Source of the DNA: a virus
Direction: 5' to 3' (one strand)
IMG/VR virus record: IMGVR_UViG_3300034115_000073
Location: 1-24,109 of that record
DNA: 24,109 nucleotides
Position numbers and translations under genes: made by a program. Numbering within the stretch: position 1 is the first letter of the stretch; each line of letters begins with the position of its first letter. The notes under the pieces were generated by a model that saw only the letters and a list, made by a program, of their open reading frames with translations, was not told the DNA's origin and searched no databases. Below, piece after piece: positions 20,580 to 24,109 of this stretch.

Positions 20580-22408
20580 CGAGAAGCTTCCTGAAGCATC
20601 GCGGCGAGCAGTGTTGGAGAGTGTTCAATCCTGTTGGTCAGAAGACCTTTTGCGTAGGAGTGAAGAACAGGTTGCAGCTGCTTACGCGGTGCCGGAACCC
20701 CAGCAAAGTAGTACTCCCACTGATCCCATGCCCCCGCCAGAAGAGTCTCTGCGTGAGCAGATGAGCCCACCAGGATTTTGGTGTGCAACAGGTGAGGAGG
20801 TGTGGTTCCAAACACCCCACGGTGAGTGGGGGTCAGGAGACGTTTGCCTGCCAGTTCTAGAGCACGTACCACCAAACCATTGGCTGCAATGGACACCGCA
20901 GTCGGTGGCGGAACGGCGGAAGCTATCAGCTGAGAGTCCCCACCATCTGTCACCGCCGGCTGCTCCGGCTGCTGACCAGGTTCAGGGGACGTAGGAACAC
21001 GCCCTGGTGCTGGCGGTGGCGGTGCACCAGGTGCCAGTTCCGGCACGGCCGTGTCGATGTCGATGCCGATTTCTTCACGCACCGCGGTGATGGCGAACAG
21101 TGTCGGGTCGCGCAGCAGCAGCTCTTTGATGAACCGGGTGGCGATCTCTTCAGTGCTCGGCGCATCGGCGTCGGTGTAGCCGCCTTCACGGCGCACCGTG
21201 TCCGCGGAAACCACGGGAGGGTTGGCGTTGTACAGGTTCAGGGCATCGGCGAGCTTGTTCGCCGAGTTCGCCAGCGGAGCTGTGTCGTACCAGTAGGTGA
21301 AGCGTTTTGGGTCCTTGCCCAGAGCCTTGAGCGCACCCACCAGGTACGCGGTGGTCAGCGCGTCGACGATGCGGTTGAACAGTGGCTGCATCGTTTTGAC
21401 GATGAACTCTTCGCCGGCCCACCAAATGGACCAGTGGTTCATCTCCTGGCCACCCAGCTGAATCTCCACCGGCACGTTCATGCCGATGGCGAGTTTCTGC
21501 TGCTGCTCTTTGCGAAGCTCAATGGCCTGGTCGGACAGTGGCGAGTCGAAACGGATCGGCTGCACCCCTGACATTGCTGTCAGTTCAGCAAGGGGCATCT
21601 GCCACAGGATCGGTGCGACTTGTGCGGCGGTGCCTTTACCCTCCAAATTGGAGGTGATGACTTCGAATAGCTGCTGGTAGATGTCGTCTGTTGCTACAGC
21701 CTGGTTGTCGCCTTTGGGTACGGCCAATGTGGACGGTACCGGCAGGATGGTGGCGTTGGCGATGCGGGAGTTCATCTGGGCGCGGATGAACATTGACATC
21801 TGTTCCATCTCGAACAGGAGTCCCAGTAGCGCACGGACGGGGGAATCGGCTAGGTAGGCGCGTCTTGGGTGTGGTGTCCAGGTGCGGATGACGATGTCGC
21901 GGCCGGGGTTGATTTCTTCACGCTGCGCACGTCCCATGTTGACGTAGACGACGTCACCGTTTTTGCGTACCTCGCCGGGTGCTGCCACCCACCACTGATC
22001 GGACATGCCGCCACGCATCGCCTTGCCGATGATGAAACATTCACCGGCGACAATGAGTGATTCGGCGATGCCACGCAGCATCTCGGCTTTGTTCGCCGGC
22101 CCGCCGAACAGTTGCTCGGCAAGTGCGCCCACTTCGGCGTCATCATCTACTTCGCCTTGTCGCACCCCGTTCTCGTCGACTTCTGCGACATAGATGCGGA
22201 TCATTGACGCAGCGGCGCCTATGTAGTCGACGGCGTTGTGCAGCTGAGCGTTGGTGTCATAAAAATCCCAGGCCTGCCGCTGCCATGCCTCGTCGGTGAA
22301 GCGGTAGCCTCGCCATGCCTCCTCGGACAGCCCCATCCGCACCGCGGAGGCGATGAGGCTGCCGGCTTCAGGCTCCAGCACTGCCTCAGCCTTTTTTCTA
22401 AACACCAT
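20576..22408 (-). CDS. Portal protein
   Basis: A 610-aa protein. I chose ATG 22408, 7 bases after GGAGGAG, over an upstream in-frame ATG at 22459 inside the previous gene. It forms the dodecameric ring through which DNA enters the head. Typical elements: an N-terminal segment with WDFYDTNAQLHNAVDYIGAA, a wing with LRGIAESLIVAGECFIIGKA, DIVIRTWTPHPRRAYLADSP, the stem/crown part with FIRAQMNSRIANATILPVPS, DQAIELRKEQQQKLAIGMNV and PVEIQLGGQEMNHWSIWWAG. The C-terminal 130 residues are Pro-rich (APGAPPPPAPGRV) then helical, longer than in most portals. It lies between terminase and MuF genes as expected. Confidence 0.9.
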   Translation of the reverse strand: MVFRKKAEAVLEPEAGSLIASAVRMGLSEEAWRGYRFTDEAWQRQAWDFYDTNAQLHNAVDYIGAAASMIRIYVAEVDENGVRQGEVDDDAEVGALAEQLFGGPANKAEMLRGIAESLIVAGECFIIGKAMRGGMSDQWWVAAPGEVRKNGDVVYVNMGRAQREEINPGRDIVIRTWTPHPRRAYLADSPVRALLGLLFEMEQMSMFIRAQMNSRIANATILPVPSTLAVPKGDNQAVATDDIYQQLFEVITSNLEGKGTAAQVAPILWQMPLAELTAMSGVQPIRFDSPLSDQAIELRKEQQQKLAIGMNVPVEIQLGGQEMNHWSIWWAGEEFIVKTMQPLFNRIVDALTTAYLVGALKALGKDPKRFTYWYDTAPLANSANKLADALNLYNANPPVVSADTVRREGGYTDADAPSTEEIATRFIKELLLRDPTLFAITAVREEIGIDIDTAVPELAPGAPPPPAPGRVPTSPEPGQQPEQPAVTDGGDSQLIASAVPPPTAVSIAANGLVVRALELAGKRLLTPTHRGVFGTTPPHLLHTKILVGSSAHAETLLAGAWDQWEYYFAGVPAPRKQLQPVLHSYAKGLLTNRIEHSPTLLAAMLQEASR

Positions 22409-22724
22409 TCGCTGCCTCCTCCTTGTCCAAGACCCATGAGGATGCATAGGCGACAGCAAATGTGATGATGGGCAGCAGGGCTAGGGTTTGCCACGGCAGC
22501 CAGCCGGCGAAAGCAAAAACGCACTGGGTGTAGAGGGTGAGGATCAGCGCCACCCAGAAGCCGGCGCACCAGTAGCAGCGGACCAGCTTGCCCGGCTTCG
22601 ACGTGGCCCCGTACTTGGTGAGGATCCAGCCACGTAGCGGCGCGGCGATGTCGTCGATTACGAGCACGCGCGTCAATCTGGCCGCAGCCAGCACTAAGAC
22701 GACAAAGGCGAGCAAGTAGATCAC
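22398..22724 (-). CDS. DUF1360-like membrane protein
   Basis: A 108-aa protein from GTG 22724. An N-terminal membrane segment (YLLAFVVLVLAAARLTRVLV) is followed by DDIAAPLRGW, a cytoplasmic basic stretch, a C-x-W-C pair (VRCYWCAGFWVALILTLYTQ) and one or two further membrane segments (LALLPIITFAVAYASSWVL). The R-L-T-R-L/V-V-x-D start and the C-x-W-C-x-G-x-W motif match DUF1360, found in Bacillus and in many actinophages. Function unknown. It overlaps the portal start by 11 bases. There is no SD; a TAACTT box is 7 bases upstream. Confidence 0.75.
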   Translation of the reverse strand: MIYLLAFVVLVLAAARLTRVLVIDDIAAPLRGWILTKYGATSKPGKLVRCYWCAGFWVALILTLYTQCVFAFAGWLPWQTLALLPIITFAVAYASSWVLDKEEAANGV

Positions 22725-22731
22725 ATTGACT

Positions 22732-22737
22732 AAGTTA
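22732..22737 (-). promoter_or_regulatory. Candidate -10 box for leaderless DUF1360 gene
   Basis: TAACTT lies 7 bases before GTG 22724 in the 33-base gap after the terminase gene; no SD exists there. Together with the similar boxes before three other SD-less genes it suggests leaderless starts. Confidence 0.35.
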
Positions 22738-22757
22738 GCATCCTAGGACGCAGGTTC

Positions 22758-24109
22758 CTACCAGGCATTCATCCCCAAAGAAGGCATCGGGTAGTTGGCC
22801 GGCGACAGGATCTTGGAACGACGGCGTTCCCCGTCGATGAGATGCCGGCATGCGTGGACAAGAGCGTCCAGGCGATCCGGGGACACCTTCGACGTGATCG
22901 GATCGAAGGAGAGCATCTGCGCTTCCAGCTTCTCGAACACTCCTATGTGGTGTACGCGGCCTTGGCTGTAACGCATCGCCACCGGTTCAGCGCGCAGCTT
23001 TTTGCCTACGGTGCTGAACGCGGGGACCAGCGGCGGCTCCATGATGTCCATGCTGAACACGCCGCTGCGCTGCAGCTCCCTGAAAGCGTCCTGGAACACC
23101 TCATGCATCCACGCCTTACCCAGGTTGCTTTCGTAGACGAGGGTGTCGCACTGGTATCTCTCGAAGACTCTCCATGCGTGAAGAGCCGCGTCGCGGCCGG
23201 CGAGACGAGTCGTCTCGTCGGCGATGATGAACATGTGATCTTCGGCGTCGCGGCAGGCGACAACGACACCCATCTCATCGCCGTCTTCGCCACCGGTGAG
23301 CCCGGGGTCCACACCCACGGTGCGGTGAGCTACCTGCGTCGGGCCGATGGTCACTCGGTTGCCGTGGATGGCCATGTAGCTGAACAGCATCCCTTCGATG
23401 CTGTCGAGCATTTCGCCATATAGCTCTTGGCGACCTAGCGCTGTGCCCTCGTACATCTTCTTGGCTTCTGCAAGGAAAGCTTCCGATAGATTGTCCGAGT
23501 TGTCGAAGGTGCTGCCGCGCGCCATGGAGATGGTTCCGTCTTGCTGCGCCAGCCAGTACTGCAGCAGCTGGATCGGCTTCGGGGTGGTGGTGACGAAGGC
23601 TCGGGGTTTGTCACCGGGCAGGTCGGCACGAAGCGCCGGGAAGATGCCCTCCTTCCACACAGCCATGGGGTCTTCCCATTTGACTGGCTCGTCCAGCCAC
23701 ACGTCGGCCAGGTTGAAGCCTCTGGGTGCGTCGGGATCTGCACCAGTGAAGTGGATCTTGGTGCCGGTTTCCAGCAGCGTGATGTGCGGCTTCGGAGACT
23801 TCGTGTAATGAAACGTGTCCGTGAAGTCCCCGCGGTAGTGGTCTTTGACCTCTTTGAACCCGCGGCGCAGCAGCACACGCAAGACACCCGAGGCGCCCTC
23901 GATGCACACGATGCGGGTGTCGGAAAGGTTGTAGGCCACCACCAACCTTTCCGTGGGGAACCCGGAACTGTCGTAGGGGAAGTCGATGGCCCGCTGCACC
24001 AGCCACTCCGCACCTGAACGGGTTTTCCCGCAACCTCTGCCGGCAAGGTACAAATGCACCGTCCAGGCGCCAGGTGGTGGATTTTGCTCAGGACGGGATA
24101 CATACCACC
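22758..24109 (-). CDS. Terminase large subunit (N-terminus beyond right edge)
   Basis: At least 449 codons; the frame stays open to the right edge (WYVSRPEQNPPPGAWT precedes the first internal GTG at 24059), so the true start is outside. It cuts concatemeric DNA and drives packaging through the portal. Visible: Walker A GRGCGKT (visible residues 23-29), Walker B VWLDE (136-140), then motif VTTTPKP near 173. The nuclease domain has TVGVDPGLTG (D267), VYESNLG (E326) and SPDRLDALVHA (D414) as RNase H-like metal ligands. The C-terminus ends SLGMNAW. The gene is first in the late operon. The expected small terminase subunit is not in the window. Confidence 0.95.
   Translation of the reverse strand, partial: WYVSRPEQNPPPGAWTVHLYLAGRGCGKTRSGAEWLVQRAIDFPYDSSGFPTERLVVAYNLSDTRIVCIEGASGVLRVLLRRGFKEVKDHYRGDFTDTFHYTKSPKPHITLLETGTKIHFTGADPDAPRGFNLADVWLDEPVKWEDPMAVWKEGIFPALRADLPGDKPRAFVTTTPKPIQLLQYWLAQQDGTISMARGSTFDNSDNLSEAFLAEAKKMYEGTALGRQELYGEMLDSIEGMLFSYMAIHGNRVTIGPTQVAHRTVGVDPGLTGGEDGDEMGVVVACRDAEDHMFIIADETTRLAGRDAALHAWRVFERYQCDTLVYESNLGKAWMHEVFQDAFRELQRSGVFSMDIMEPPLVPAFSTVGKKLRAEPVAMRYSQGRVHHIGVFEKLEAQMLSFDPITSKVSPDRLDALVHACRHLIDGERRRSKILSPANYPMPSLGMNAW

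Overview
This window is a late (virion structure and assembly) segment of a tailed double-stranded DNA phage or prophage with a long non-contractile tail (siphovirus type). The host is most likely an actinobacterium. The DNA is GC-rich, GTG starts are common, the terminase, portal and MuF genes resemble actinobacteriophage families, and several genes without a Shine-Dalgarno (SD) have a TANNNT box 6-7 nt upstream of the start, as in leaderless actinobacterial transcripts. Nearly all genes lie on the minus strand, so the assembly order reads right to left. I see no tRNA, rRNA, CRISPR array, integrase, lysis gene or replication gene.

Layout from right to left: large terminase (5' end beyond the window, 22758-24109), a DUF1360-like membrane protein, portal, a MuF-type minor head protein interrupted by an intein, a capsid maturation protease with a duplicated N-terminal module, a 61-aa protein, then a small plus-strand island (XRE-type regulator and a 44-aa membrane peptide, 16865-17231). 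After that come the major capsid protein, a second large head protein, a probable major tail protein, several Ig/beta-rich structural proteins, a head-tail adaptor with an unusual N-terminal fusion, further neck proteins, two tail assembly chaperone reading frames, a short tape measure (597 aa, about 90 nm of tail at 0.15 nm per residue), and the distal tail genes. The last group holds two baseplate-type proteins, three or four small jelly-roll receptor-binding candidates and an OB-like protein cut by the left edge. Start/stop overlaps (ATGA, TGATG, TAATG) show tight translational coupling. Perfect hairpins at 12150-12182, 14879-14904 and 17239-17271 divide the late region into transcription units.

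The most striking object is the intein at 19023-19820 in the MuF gene. It has clear splicing blocks at both ends and interrupts the conserved NCRC motif, but its sense strand holds no recognisable homing endonuclease. The opposite strand, in exact codon-against-codon register, carries a complete gene (19089-19790, plus strand) with a candidate promoter, an SD and a GTG start. It encodes a 233-aa protein with a helix-turn-helix followed by a Vsr/DUF559-like (PD-(D/E)XK superfamily) nuclease core. The same DNA therefore appears to encode a splicing element on one strand and its probable homing endonuclease on the other.
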